From: Lyophyllum atratum | Taxonomy: Eukaryota > Basidiomycota > Agaricomycetes > Agaricales > Lyophyllaceae | Direction: 5' to 3' | Length of the DNA stretch: 64,000 bases | NCBI GenBank assembly: GCA_014905825.1 | Contig: JACGCN010000046.1 | Location: 300,810-364,809 of the forward strand | Part shown: positions 33,666-44,775 of the stretch, one piece after another | Numbering within the stretch: position 1 is the stretch's first letter | Layout of the letters: every line of letters starts with the position of its first letter | Translations under genes and position numbers: made by a program | The notes under the pieces: generated by a model | Database searches by the model: none | What the model saw: only the letters and a program-made list of their open reading frames with translations | Told to the model about the DNA's origin: nothing

Positions 33666-36600
33666 ATGTCGTTGCTCTCACCGTTGCGCGCACGCCTGCC
33701 GGTGCAGGCTCTGCGGTCGCGAGGATATCATGACGAATCCTTTGGATTTCGGAAGCGACGGGAATACGTGTTTCCTGACTGTAAGTACCACACCAACCTC
33801 GACATAGTCTGCTGGAAGCTCATGCGAATCACCCAGACACCGAAGCCCAACTCGAGAACCGCCACATCAACGCACCACTCCTCCGCTATGTCGACTCTAT
33901 GAGGACGCACGGGCATCGCGCAGCGCACATAGACCCGCTGGATATCATTCACAGGGAGGAAGTCGCGGCTTTAGATCCCAAGCGGTACGGGCTTAGTGAT
34001 GATTCGAAGAAGTACAACGTGAACGGCATTATATGGACAAAGCCCATAGGCCAGAGTCATTCATCGGAGGAGTGGTGGACGCTGCGCGAGATAACGCGTC
34101 ACCTTCGATCCGTCTATGTTGGGCGAATTGCGCATGAGGTACGCACAAGCTATATCACACCTATACTCTGGATGCTGACAGAAAACTCCAGTATATGCAC
34201 TCGCCCTCGAAAACGGAGCGGCTCTGGTTCTCGCACCTATTGGAATCCGAATCTTTACCCTCATCCGACGAACCGCCAATAACTATTGTGAATGCCGAGA
34301 TGAAACGACGCATACATGAGCTTTTAGCTCGCAGCGAGGTTTTAGATAACTTCCTTCAACTGAAATTTCCGAATTTGAAGCGCGTATGTGGTCTGCCGCC
34401 CAACTCCTGTTCTGTGAGACTGACTAGCATTCAAAGTATGGCTTGGAAGGAGGCGAATCTATGATACCTGCGCTCGATTCCCTTTTCTCTTCAGCTTCTA
34501 ATGGTACGTCGCTGCGCCAGCTATATATGTCATAACCGTGCACTAACTTGAACTGATTACAGGCGGTATACAGCACATTATTCTCGGTATGTCCAACGGC
34601 ATCCCAACAACAGACAATTTTAATTATCCCGCATATATTCTAGGAATGCCTCACCGCGGTCGCTTGAACCTCCTCACGGACCTCCTCCAGTATTCCCCGA
34701 CTGCGTTATTTAACAAGATCAAAGGAAACTTCGAGATTCCTGAAGAGCTCGGAGCTGAAGGCGACGTCCTGAGTCACCTTGGTAGCCATCGCGACTTATC
34801 AACGAACCCTGTTTGCTGACACTTGAGCTTCAGTGGCATCTCCCACCTTGAACTACGGCACCGCAAACCCTCTGAAAGTCTCAATGTTGCCGAACCCATC
34901 TCACCTAGGCAAGCCTCTCCCTCCCCGAAGTCCCTCTGCACCTCGCTGACCTCACGTATGATACCAGAGGCGGTCAACCCCGTAGCGCTGGGGAAGACGC
35001 GCGCAAAGCAATACGCTCTCCTCAAGACGTCCCCTGAAGACTGCGAATTAGGCGACAGAGTCATGTGTGTGCAGCTGCATGGCGATGCCAGCTTTACGGG
35101 TCAGGGTGTTATCATGGAAGGACTCGGCTTGAGTATGGGTTTCTATCACCATCTTCGTGAGGCGCATCTCATTGAACCGTACAGGCAACTTGCCCCATTT
35201 CACGAGTGGGGGGACTGTGCATCTCGTGGTTGAGTACGTCCTGCGTTCTATTCGTGATCCCGCGAGCGTTACTGATGGTTTTACGTTACTCTAGCAACAA
35301 GTACGTCGAGTGCTAGCCATGGACGCATTTCCTGGAAGTCTGATCAACTACACCTAGTATTGGCTATACGACTCCTGCCTCTAACGCTCGGTCCTCGTTA
35401 TACTGCTCTGATGTTGGCAAAATGATCAATGCACCGGTGCTACACGTCAATGGGGACTACCCAGAAGGTACGGCGTTGCTTACTTTCCACACCCAGTTCT
35501 GACAAGTTGTATGGGCATCCAGACGTCGTTCGGGCTATGGATATCGCCTTCCAGTACCGAAAGTACTTCCGCAAGGTAGAATCATGCTGACACGTCCATT
35601 CTTTGGCATTAACCTTTTGATAGGACATCATCGTCGATCTTCTTGTCTACCGCAGATGGTGCGTCCATATGTATAATTAAGCTCCTTCCACACTGACGCA
35701 TCCTCGGACTTCTTACCAACAGGGGGTGCGTACCTACCTTGGAATACAACCCTCGTCAGACGCTGAACATATCCTCCCCATAGCCACAACGAACTCGACC
35801 TCCCTGGAATCACGAGCCCCTTGATGTACGAGCACATCAGCGCGCGACGCTCCGTGCCCCAGATCTACGAGGAGAAACTTAAGGTACGTCCTCACCCCCA
35901 CACCCCCAAACGCAACTCTGACCTAACCCCCTTACCAGGCCGAGGAGATCCTCACCGAGACCGACATCACAGACGTCCGCGCCGCTTACAAATCGCACCT
36001 CGACACCGAGCTCTCCAAAGTCGCCTCCTTCGTCCCACAAGCGTCTATGCTGGAGGATCAGTGGAAGGGTATCGTGTGGCCGGCGAGCAAGGAGGCGGAG
36101 TTCGACCCGGAGACGGGGGTGGATCAGGAGACGCTGGTGAAGATTGGGAGGGCGAGCGTTGCTGTCCCGGATGGATTTGTACGTGCTGTGTGCTTGGTTG
36201 GAGGTGCTGGAGAGTTGCTTACCATGGTGTAGGAGGTTCATCCGAAACTCCACCGACACATCAAGAACCGGCTGAAGAGCATCGAAAGTGGGAGCGGCGT
36301 CGACTGGGCCACGGCAGAGGTTCGTCTACCCAAATCCATGTACCATGCTCACTCTCATCTTATGTGGGCGGAGTAGGCGCTGGCGTTTGGCTCCCTGATG
36401 CTCGAGGGGAACGATGTACGCATCTCGGGACAGGATGTCGGGAGAGGGACGTTCAGCCAGCGCCATGCGATGTTGGTCAACCAAAGGACTGAGGGTGTGA
36501 TTGTTCCGCTGAATGATGAGCTTGAGGCGCCTGGGAAGCTCGAGCTGGCAAATAGTGAGTTTTTCATTGGGGTGTTGGATGAGAAATGCTGATTGGTGAG

Positions 36601-37833
36601 TTGGGTAGGTTCGTTGAGTGAGATGGCTGTACTTGGGGTGAGTCTCTTTGTCTTGCTGTGTTCGATTGTTATTAAAGTGACTTGTACGATGTAGTTTGAG
36701 TATGGGACGAGCTGGGAACGGCCGAATATCTTGCCGATCTGGGAAGCTCAGGTACGTTAATTATCCCGGGACGTGCCCCCACCTAACTAATAAGGGCTTC
36801 TAGTTTGGCGATTTCTTCAACGGGGCTCAGGTATGCCATCACATCGTGTCGGCGACTTTGATTCTCACCAGGAGCTATAGATCATCATCGACACCTATGT
36901 CGTTTCGTCAGAGAGTAAGTTCTGACCATGCGCCTTCCATTACGGCCAACACTGACATCTACTTGTGTCTTTCAGCGAAGTGGCTGAAACAAAGCGGAAT
37001 GGTCATGCTTCTCCCCCACGGACTCGATGGCGCCGGACCCGAACATTCATCTTCACGTATTGAAAGGATGCTTCAGGTGGGATACGCGCCCTACCCCCAG
37101 GTATCTCGCTCGTCATTGACTTTCTCTTCTCTGCACACAGCTATCCGACGATCCGTACGTGCCCAACCCCGACAACGCACCCTCGAACGTGAACATCCAC
37201 GTCGTGTTCCCGACCACCCCCGCGCAGTATTTCCATCTGTTGAGGAGGCAGCTCAAGCGAAACTTCCGCAAGCCGCTCATCGTTGCTGGACCCAAGGGAC
37301 TGTTGCGGCTATCCGTAAGTCCCATTCGCGTACATACGATACGAGATCTGTTCTGAACACACTGTCCTGTCCAGGCTGCTGCCTCTTCCCTATCTGAACT
37401 TGGCGAAGGGACCCGTTTCCAGCCGGTCCTCGACGATCCGATCGTAGACCCCAGCCAAGTCAAACGCGTCGTCCTCGTTACGGGAAAACTCTACTACGAC
37501 CTCATCAAAGAGCGAGAGACGTCCGCCGCCAAGGACTCAGTCGCCTTCGTCCGCCTCGAGGAGCTCTCCCCCTTCCCCTTCGCCGAACTTACCAAGACGC
37601 TGGAACGGTATACCCGCGCCACGGAGTATTTCTACCTTCAGGAGGAACCGAGGAACCAGGGGGCGTACGCGCATGTGAAGAGTAGGATTGGGGGGGTGTT
37701 TGAGATGATGGGGTATGAGGGAAAACTGGAGTATCGGGGGAGGAAGGAGAGCGCGGTGCCTGCGCCGGGGGTTGGGAGGTTGTATGCGGTTCAGCAGAAG
37801 GCTGTGATCGGGGCTGCGTTTGAAGGGCTTTAG
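33666..37833 (+). CDS. 2-oxoadipate dehydrogenase E1 (DHTKD1-type thiamine enzyme)
   Basis: Many exons join into a full E1 of about 920 residues. It starts [20 protein letters not shown] (Arg-rich, mitochondrial-type presequence). Then come [34 protein letters not shown], the split [121 protein letters not shown] and [13 protein letters not shown] is at 37831-37833. The short N-terminus and the [11 protein letters not shown] block match DHTKD1 rather than the longer oxoglutarate dehydrogenase. It decarboxylates 2-oxoadipate with ThDP and Mg in mitochondria, in lysine and tryptophan catabolism. Oddities are a GC-AG intron (34909-34967) and micro-exons of 6 nt (35295-35300) and 3 nt (35723-35725). 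Confidence 0.93.
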
Positions 37834-38136
37834 AATACTTTGGGAATCGGAAGGAGGAGTCTGGCTCGTTTTGCAAAACCGAACTTGTGCGCTAGACGAC
37901 ATACGCCTGGAACACAAAGATATCTTCTGGCATGAGAAACGGGATGAGATAGTCATTGGGGATATGTTATACATATACACTATACACTATAGAGTACACA
38001 AGATTGCAACTGATGTTATGTTAGTAGAATAAAAAGGTATGCATGGCTACTAGAACAAGCGCGAAGGCGCAGCATAATGTCAAAAAAGGGCTAGCATGGG
38101 GGGCATATGCATATTTCGTCGCACCGAGCCAGACCA

Positions 38137-39314
38137 TCAGTGCTCCGTGGTCCCGTTAAGCCCATCTTGAGCCCAACGGACTCTCATCGGCGCTTTCTCC
38201 GGACGCGGCGCCAGGACAGTAAGAAAAAAGAAAAAAACAATCATGGCGAAGAAGATGAGGAGGAAGAGGAGCTGCTGCCACGGCGACAGCTCGGCCATCC
38301 ACTGCTTGAGGCACCAGTCGAGGTAGCGCACGTCTTGTTGGGCTTTGTCGTAGCATTCGCCGAGGCTTGTCTCGTTGATCTCTTTTTCGATGCGGTGCAG
38401 GAGGGCGGTGACCCGAGGGCGGACGGATTCGAGGTGGGGTACGAGGGTGTCGCGCACTTCTCGTTTCTTCAGTGTTGTTACGGTGACGGAAGGTTCTGAT
38501 ATGATTCGTCGGGTCAGTTTTTTCTCAATCGTGGCAATGCTGGCTTGAAGGAACTGACCGATAACGTTGATGATACCGTAGAATTCTTGTAGACTGTGCA
38601 CGGCCAAGGGAGACAGGGCATCCGGCTGTCCTGGTTCCACCACTTTCCAACGTACGGGGTCGATAGGCTGGTATGCAAGGCACTTGAACGAGAGGAAAGT
38701 GGAGCATGGTTGTCGCAACTTACCGTGCACGTTTCGAGGCCCCAAAGCCGTTTGACCCGCCCTAGGTCGAACTCGCCATTTGCCTCCAGTGGTAGAACGG
38801 CTTCCAGGTTGGGCTTGGCTTTGAACCCCCGCTTTCTGTCAAATGTCGGATAGAACCGTACGCGAACATGACTTGGAAACAATTCAAGTAAGAAGGGAGG
38901 CTCTAGCCTAAGTGCGGAGATCTCTCACCCAGGCGGAACCTCTGTCCTCAATTGTTGAATATGCTTTCGTTGCGGGTACGGAAGGCGCGCCTGGGCAGTT
39001 GCCACGTCCACGATGTGTTCTTTGGGAGACTTTTCGAGGAGGGATGGACCGCTGCCAGCTACGCGAGCGATACAAGGGTTGATGAGATCGTCAAGGAGCC
39101 GCTGTTGGCAGGAGACTTCGACCATGTCTCGTCTTCGCCCCCGCGGCCCACGTTGCGGTTTAAACGCCCCTGGGAGATAGGACGACGTTAAGGGAATGTT
39201 TCCCATCGCAAAGGGAGCGTGAAAGGAGGCGGGAAGAGGCGAATGGGTCGTACCGGGACGATAAGGACTGAACAAGGACTTCAGGCATCCAAGATATACA
39301 TGGCGCAAGTACAA
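38137..39314 (-). CDS. conserved hypothetical protein with C-terminal membrane helix
   Basis: Three exons (about 38929-39314, 38726-38907 and 38137-38667). The frame opens at Met 39314 (MYLRHVYLGCLKSLFSPYRP) or at Met 39206 (MGNIPLTSSYLPGAF). It continues RRRDMVEVSCQQRLLDDLIN, FPSHVRVRFYPTFDRKRGFK, PIDPVRWKVVEPGQPD and an amphipathic helical region (SLQEFYGIINVIGQFLQASI, LLHRIEKEINETS). One long hydrophobic helix follows near the end (LLFLLIFFAMIVFFFFLTVL), then a 20-residue basic tail. The helical region before a single C-terminal anchor suggests a tail-anchored protein of an internal membrane; function unknown. It is convergent with the E1 gene. Confidence 0.75.
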
Positions 39315-40163
39315 GGTTGTTAGACAGGACGTTGATAGGTGCTTCCTCGCTATCTTCTGGTTGCCTAGGAAGGCTTATGACTGCATTATAAGCCGACGTC
39401 TCTCAGGAAATGGCCTCATGACGGAGTACAAGGTCAAGGTTGACAAAACGAGTACAAGGTCGTGAAGTGTAAGCTGGAGGGGCTTGATTGATCTATATTA
39501 GTCGGTTGCAAGGGTTTAACAGAGAAAGTGCCAAAGCCCGAGCGGTCATCCTGCGCGCTCTGGTACGCAGGCAGTTGGTGAGAGAAAAGAGAAACTCCAA
39601 TGAAGGTATGGTGGAGGATCCGAAAATGGTCTTCCGAAAGTAGACATTGACAACGGCAAATACGAGTAAATAACGCACGTGAATTTCATGTGACCGTGTT
39701 GCGATGTGGCCTGAGCGCTGAGCACCATCCTGACGGCGCAACACTCTTCTTAGCTGAGCGCGAGGGGCCCGCGATAAGAGCGCCAGCCAGCCAATCACTG
39801 TATCGGGGCGTCGAAACATCTTAGCGTACGCTTTACGTGATTGAAAAGCACATTGCCATGCGTACGGAGAACTCGAATTAACGCTGCGTGTGGTCATGCA
39901 AGTACCGCCAAATCCAACCAACATATAACACCGAAGACATATTCAATCAAGGTCAATGATGAGGAAGCAGATCATTCGCAGCTTTGAGTGGTACAGATCA
40001 CGGAACATCAACAAGCATCACCCAAAATGGCAGACATTATAAACTGGATGACGGACTCTTCGTATCTCGATGGTTGGTAAAATCGTAATCTGCGTGGACA
40101 GCTGGTCAACCGAGGTAACGCATTATGCAGTTTGACATACTTACCCTGATTGGGTACCAGTTT
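39315..40163. other. intergenic, no confident gene
   Basis: A minus-strand frame at 39493-39924 (143 codons) is open, but overlapping frames are open too. It has no motif and is Arg-rich in the manner of chance frames. I do not call it. Confidence 0.4.
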
Positions 40164-41582
40164 TCATGTCGCTATCGGTGCCTCGGTAGCTTCCCAGGAA
40201 AACCTGTTTACGTGCTGCTTCAACCACTCCAGTTCCGTCGGTGAGGGCGGGCACGGGCCATAACCGGACACTCGTACAAGATCCACGGTCCCCAACTCCC
40301 TCACCATCTCCATAAGGCCATGCATTGAGAAACCTTGACAATCTTTAATCTCTAATAACAGGCTCCTGCCCAATTCATGTCCCAATGTACGAAGGACTCG
40401 ATCGTCGAAGCCAGGACATCGGATGACCTCTAGGAAAGACCCCTCCCATTCAAACATAAATCCATAAATATCTTCTTTGGCGCCGATATCCTGCAGGGTT
40501 ACATTTCTCGCATCATCTGGAACTTTAACACCGGTTACTCCGCACTGGTCGATGTGCAAGAAGTCCACAAAGCCGATATCTGCCCTAGAAGTGAAATCCT
40601 TCATGAACCTAGATGTCAGACCGCTGAGCCACAATGAAGAAGGCCACATCGCGAAGAAGGTGGGCAGCGGCGGAAGGTTCAGACAGCTGAACTCTATGGT
40701 ATCGAGTGTGAGGGTGTGGAATGTTTCAGACGTCGATACAATATCCAGGTAATCATCGAGTGTGAATTCATGGTCTTTCGGCAAAACTGGGCGAAATGTC
40801 GAGAGCGCGAGGGAGAATTCGCTTCCGCGAAGACGCGTCACGAGGCTCAGATGTAGTCGCCATGATGGTAGGTCCAAATAAGCGTAGGCAAAGTTACGTC
40901 CATCGACGTCGATTTCCGAGAGGTTAGGGCAGTGAAAAGGTTGGGGATCGGAACGTGGCAGGGACGCAGAGCTCCAATCGCCAGAGGGCCTTCCGTCGTC
41001 GATTGAAGCCCTGAGCACCAGTTTTCTAAGGGCGGTAGCTGGACCATGGAAATCACGGGAAATAGATGGAAGGGAAGAAGTTTTGATGACCCGGAAGGAA
41101 ATGGATTGACAGCGGTGGAGTTGTGGCATGATAAGGTCGATGACCGCACGGCAGCGTTCATACTCGTTGAACTCGGCGAGGGGCGAAATGGTACTAGGAC
41201 GTCTCAACACAAATATCTCAAGCTCTTCGCCCTTCGACAGCTGTATCTGCTTCCGAATCCGCGATAGTGGAGTAGGATGGAGGTCGACGAAGGCAACCAC
41301 ACGTGTCCAAAACGCAGGGATCGACTCCATGACATCGCGCCAGCGTCGACACACGGCCGCAGTGGTATATGGAAATAGCGAGACATTGAGAAGATTGTCG
41401 CGCCGCCATTCTGAAATGTTGGCATTCTCGTTGTGTCTGCATCTGCATTTGTAATTTCTTACGATACGATAGAGCCGTAGGCATCGGCTGCAGAGCTTAG
41501 TGCTGGACCGGAACTTCTGACGGGCATCCAGGTAGATCTGGATAAAGACCAAACGTAAGAGCTCGGTAGGGAGGGAGTCCAT
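40164..41582 (-). CDS. F-box protein
   Basis: A single uninterrupted 472-codon frame starts MDSLPTELLRLVFIQIYLDA, the LPxELLxxIF start of an F-box. The box is interrupted by a short Cys/His-rich insert (LCSRCLRLYRIVRNYKCRCR) and completed by TTAAVCRRWRDVMESIPAFW. The rest is a leucine-rich-repeat-like array (LTLDTIEFSCLNLPPLP, LHIDQCGVTGVKVPDDA). This architecture is typical of the large Agaricomycete F-box families: the box binds Skp1 in SCF ubiquitin ligases and the repeats select the substrate. The substrate is unknown. The lack of introns is common in this family. Confidence 0.88.
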   Translation of the reverse strand: MDSLPTELLRLVFIQIYLDARQKFRSSTKLCSRCLRLYRIVRNYKCRCRHNENANISEWRRDNLLNVSLFPYTTAAVCRRWRDVMESIPAFWTRVVAFVDLHPTPLSRIRKQIQLSKGEELEIFVLRRPSTISPLAEFNEYERCRAVIDLIMPQLHRCQSISFRVIKTSSLPSISRDFHGPATALRKLVLRASIDDGRPSGDWSSASLPRSDPQPFHCPNLSEIDVDGRNFAYAYLDLPSWRLHLSLVTRLRGSEFSLALSTFRPVLPKDHEFTLDDYLDIVSTSETFHTLTLDTIEFSCLNLPPLPTFFAMWPSSLWLSGLTSRFMKDFTSRADIGFVDFLHIDQCGVTGVKVPDDARNVTLQDIGAKEDIYGFMFEWEGSFLEVIRCPGFDDRVLRTLGHELGRSLLLEIKDCQGFSMHGLMEMVRELGTVDLVRVSGYGPCPPSPTELEWLKQHVNRFSWEATEAPIAT

Positions 41583-41878
41583 TGGTGAGCCTAGGGTGCG
41601 TTATGCAGGGGTCATGGTCTGCCTTGATAGTTGGATGGTGTTCAACGGTAAGATTGGCTCAGTTGAGAAATTGGGATTGACAACTTCGAACCCCGATACT
41701 AGTTCAGTGACCGTGACGTTCAACGTCAACAGTGAATGTCTGTCTGTCTACATCAACGACTGAGAATCATGGACCACTTTTGAACAGTATGTGGTTGACT
41801 TGTGAGGACGTTTTATTATTATATTATGCCATATTAAAAGGTATCGACACGGGCCACAATAGGAGTTGCCCGCAACAT
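41583..41878. other. intergenic between F-box start and P450 end
   Basis: About 300 bp upstream of the F-box ATG and downstream of the P450 stop. No distinct element recognised. Confidence 0.4.
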
Positions 41879-43797
41879 CTACTCCACGACCCGTTTGAAC
41901 TTAATGAAGGTAGGGTCTCCCACTGGACGAGCCTGGAAGTCGGACGCATCAGTAACAGTAAGCAACGCCTTCAAAGCCACAAACCTGTTGGATATCATTA
42001 TAATCGGGCTTCGGGAGGCGCTTCGGGAAGTTGCCCGCCGAGTCCACCACATCATACTCATACCCCGCAAGGAAGAGCGCGACGATGATCTTGATCTCAA
42101 GCTTCGCGACCTTCATTCCAGTGCACGGGTGGCGGCCCGCACCCCATCCCAGATACGCAAATGTCTGCTTCTTGTCCTCCTCCCTCCCCGGCTGGAAGCG
42201 CGATGGGTCGAACTCCGTCGCATCCGTGTAGATGTTCGGGTTGAGGTGGGCGTCTGAGATGGGGTATGCGACGAAGTTGCCCTTGGGTATGGTCTTGCCT
42301 GTCCCGGCGACGTGCATGTCGTCGATGACGTTTCGGCGGAGGGCCGTTCCGTTGAGGACGAGGCGGATCGTCTCGCGGATGACGAGGTCCATGACGGGCA
42401 TCTCGTCTTCCCAGACGGAGATGGGGATGGCGGCGAGGCGTTTGTGGAGGGGTTCGGAGGAGGTGGAGTTGGTGTGGGTGTCGACGAGAGCGCGGACCTC
42501 GGCGATGACCTTTGCTTTCCATTCCGCGTTGAAGGAGAGGAAGAGGAGGGCCCAGCATGCTAAACAAGCCCGTTAGCTGATATTAAGGAGGAGCGAGAGT
42601 CTGCCTACGTACAGTTGATACCGGTGTTAACGACTCCAGCGAAGATCACAGCGAGAATAAACTTTTAGAAGATGGTCAGTCAAGTGCGTGAGGAGTGTAG
42701 GGGCGGTCAAATCTCACCCCGATGATTTCCGGGTTTTGCATTCCTTGCCCTATCAAGATATCAATGGCATCAGCACTGGGGACTTCGGCGTTTCGTCGTC
42801 CCTCGACGTAGCCGTAGAGTGTAGTATAGAGATTCGTAGTGGCAGCCTCCTTCTGCTTTTTGGCAGGTGAAGGGAACCAGGGAAGCAATAGGGCGGTGGG
42901 GGTTGCGCTTTTTTCGAGCATCCAGTAGTCATTTTGAAGCTTGTTGAGCGCTGCGATATCGGTCGAAAGCTCACGGCACGTCGCCATGCGCACTGTCATT
43001 TGGAACACAAGCTGCGGAAGAAGTGAGTGGCGAATACATATTGACAGCAAACACGAAACGCACGTCGTATATGTTTGTAAAGGGATCCATGCGCCCTTCC
43101 TTGCCCCACCCATCCATTCGAGCTTGAACATCATCGAATAACTCAGGAAGAACTGAGGCAAAAGTTGAACGGGGCTAAGCACGGAGAAAATGATGGTTCG
43201 CACCTTCCGCGAGCCGATTCTTGTTCAAGAGCATAGCGAGATGCTTGTTGAACCAGGTAACATCACCTTCTGGAAGACTCGTCTCCTGGATATCAGACAG
43301 TCTGGGGGCCTGAAAAGCGAGCATGCGAATTAGATTTGAGTTCCTCCCAAAACCCGAGGAAACATACCGCTCCCATCAGGATTTTATACCCCTCAGTAAA
43401 GTTCATGCTTTTGTTGTCAAAGAACGCCTTCCGCGCTTCCTCGCCTTTCATAGCAGTGACAGTATGCTACAAGGTCATGAATGTCAGCGTGGTCTGCTAG
43501 AAAAAAGCGAGGGTCGCGACGCACATGCAGAATCTTGAACGAGAAAAGGTTCTGGCCAGTCTTTTTGAAGTTCTCCCTCAGAAAATCGAAGCGCTTGCTG
43601 AAGAACGGCCATGCAGTCAAGATGGACAGCCCACCGAGTTCGTGGATGTCTATGCTCTTCTGTGATGAGAAGAGGGCGGGATACGCGACGGCGACTAGGA
43701 TGCCTGCACCCACAGCCGTCGCTGCTTGGACAGCAACGGGTGCCTGCTGCAAGGCGGTCCAGGAGTCGAGAACGGTCTCGTTGAACGAGGCTGACAT
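41879..43797 (-). CDS. cytochrome P450, CYP51-clan-like (paralogue of 9245-11153)
   Basis: It starts at 43797 with MSASFNETVLDSWTALQQAP, a membrane anchor and IHELGGLSILTAWPFFSKRF. Then come HTVTAMKGEEARKAFFDNKS, VLPELFDDVQARMDGWGKEG, ATCRELSTDIAALNKLQNDY and the I-helix FILAVIFAGVVNTGIN, where Asn replaces the usual Asp/Glu before Thr. IRETIRL supplies ExxR, and the heme loop AYLGWGAGRHPCTGMKVAKL has the cysteine. Intron-split C-terminal residues are ARPVGDPTFIKFKRVVE, with TAG at 41879-41881. Here the heme loop is not interrupted by an intron, unlike the paralogue. It is an ER monooxygenase of unknown substrate. The two genes lie about 31 kb apart on the same strand. Confidence 0.93.
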
Positions 43798-44389
43798 GGT
43801 GATATAGGGGCGAGATCAAAACTCGCGCAGCCCCTTTATAAGAAGCGAACGGAGGCGACCGCCCGTTTAACGACCACGACTCCTCGAACCTTCGATCAAG
43901 ATTGGGCGGCACGGTTTTAGATGTGATTTACTATACTTAGCGTTGCGAGTTCAAGGATGTTCGAGTTTAACCCGTCGGACGGGGTTGAGTTTCAACTGCC
44001 CTGCATGATGTCAAAGTGATCCCGTCGAAGAAGGCAGGCGCTGTTGAACTTGGGTATGTGAGGTAAGAGCAGGACCTCTTCAAAATCCACCCCGAGGCCT
44101 GATCCGGGTCCGGGCATTGACCCGGAGTTTTTTTCAGGAGGGGTGATCCAAAACAGGTTCTCGACGTCAACGGAAAGACGACTACATTTGGCGTCATTTA
44201 CGATTTCTCTGGTGACCAACTGGCCTGATATGGTCCCACTCTATGAATATGTGGGTATAAGACAACGTGGTGGCGGAGCCATGGCTGGTGATGGCGCTGA
44301 GAATAGCCAGAGAAGTCCAGCCCTTGACCAAGTGATAGGCGGGGCAGGGCGGGGCCCGTGGGGACTTATACTACACTCCTGGCGGGGAA
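43798..44389. other. P450 upstream region, no gene recognised
   Basis: Promoter side of the P450. Short overlapping frames on the minus strand (43967-44219) are not convincing. Confidence 0.4.
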
Positions 44390-44775
44390 CAGATTTTCTT
44401 GAGAAAAACCTATTAGATAAATGTCTTCTCAGTTCCGATTAGTTTTTCTTGAGATAAATTTTAAGTTAATATTTCGAAAAATATAAGAAAATATTAAAAA
44501 ATATCCGAAGTTTTGTCTGAGAAATACAAAGCCTTTATCCTGCCTTTATCTCCTGAAAATGGTTGGAAAAAGGTAAGGTTTTTCCTAACTCTTTCACAGG
44601 AAAAAGGTGACGTCTATCCCATGTGTTTTTCTCGAGATTCCTTTATCATTTTTCTTTCAGGTTTTTCCAAAGAAAATCTATATGTTTTTCCTTAGAAGCG
44701 AGATAGAAAGACAAAATGTTTTTCCTAACAAGCACGTAACAGTAAAACGTCACGTTTTTCCTAGGCAAAAGGGCG
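44390..44775. repeat. AT-rich low-complexity block with recurring GTTTTTCCTWA words
   Basis: The words TTTTTCTTGAGA, TTTTTCCTAAC, TTTTTCCTTAG and TTTTTCCTAGG recur every 30-60 bases in one orientation across about 380 bp, in a background much richer in A+T than its flanks. No coding sense. The sharp base-composition change suggests inserted DNA or a decayed transposon end. Confidence 0.65.

Noticed and set aside
34800..34930. Loss of the conserved SHLEAVNP motif in the E1 enzyme
   Set aside because: The motif is restored by a GC-AG intron at 34909-34967.
39493..39924. 143-codon minus-strand frame
   Set aside because: Composition is like antisense chance frames; no motif, no splice context.
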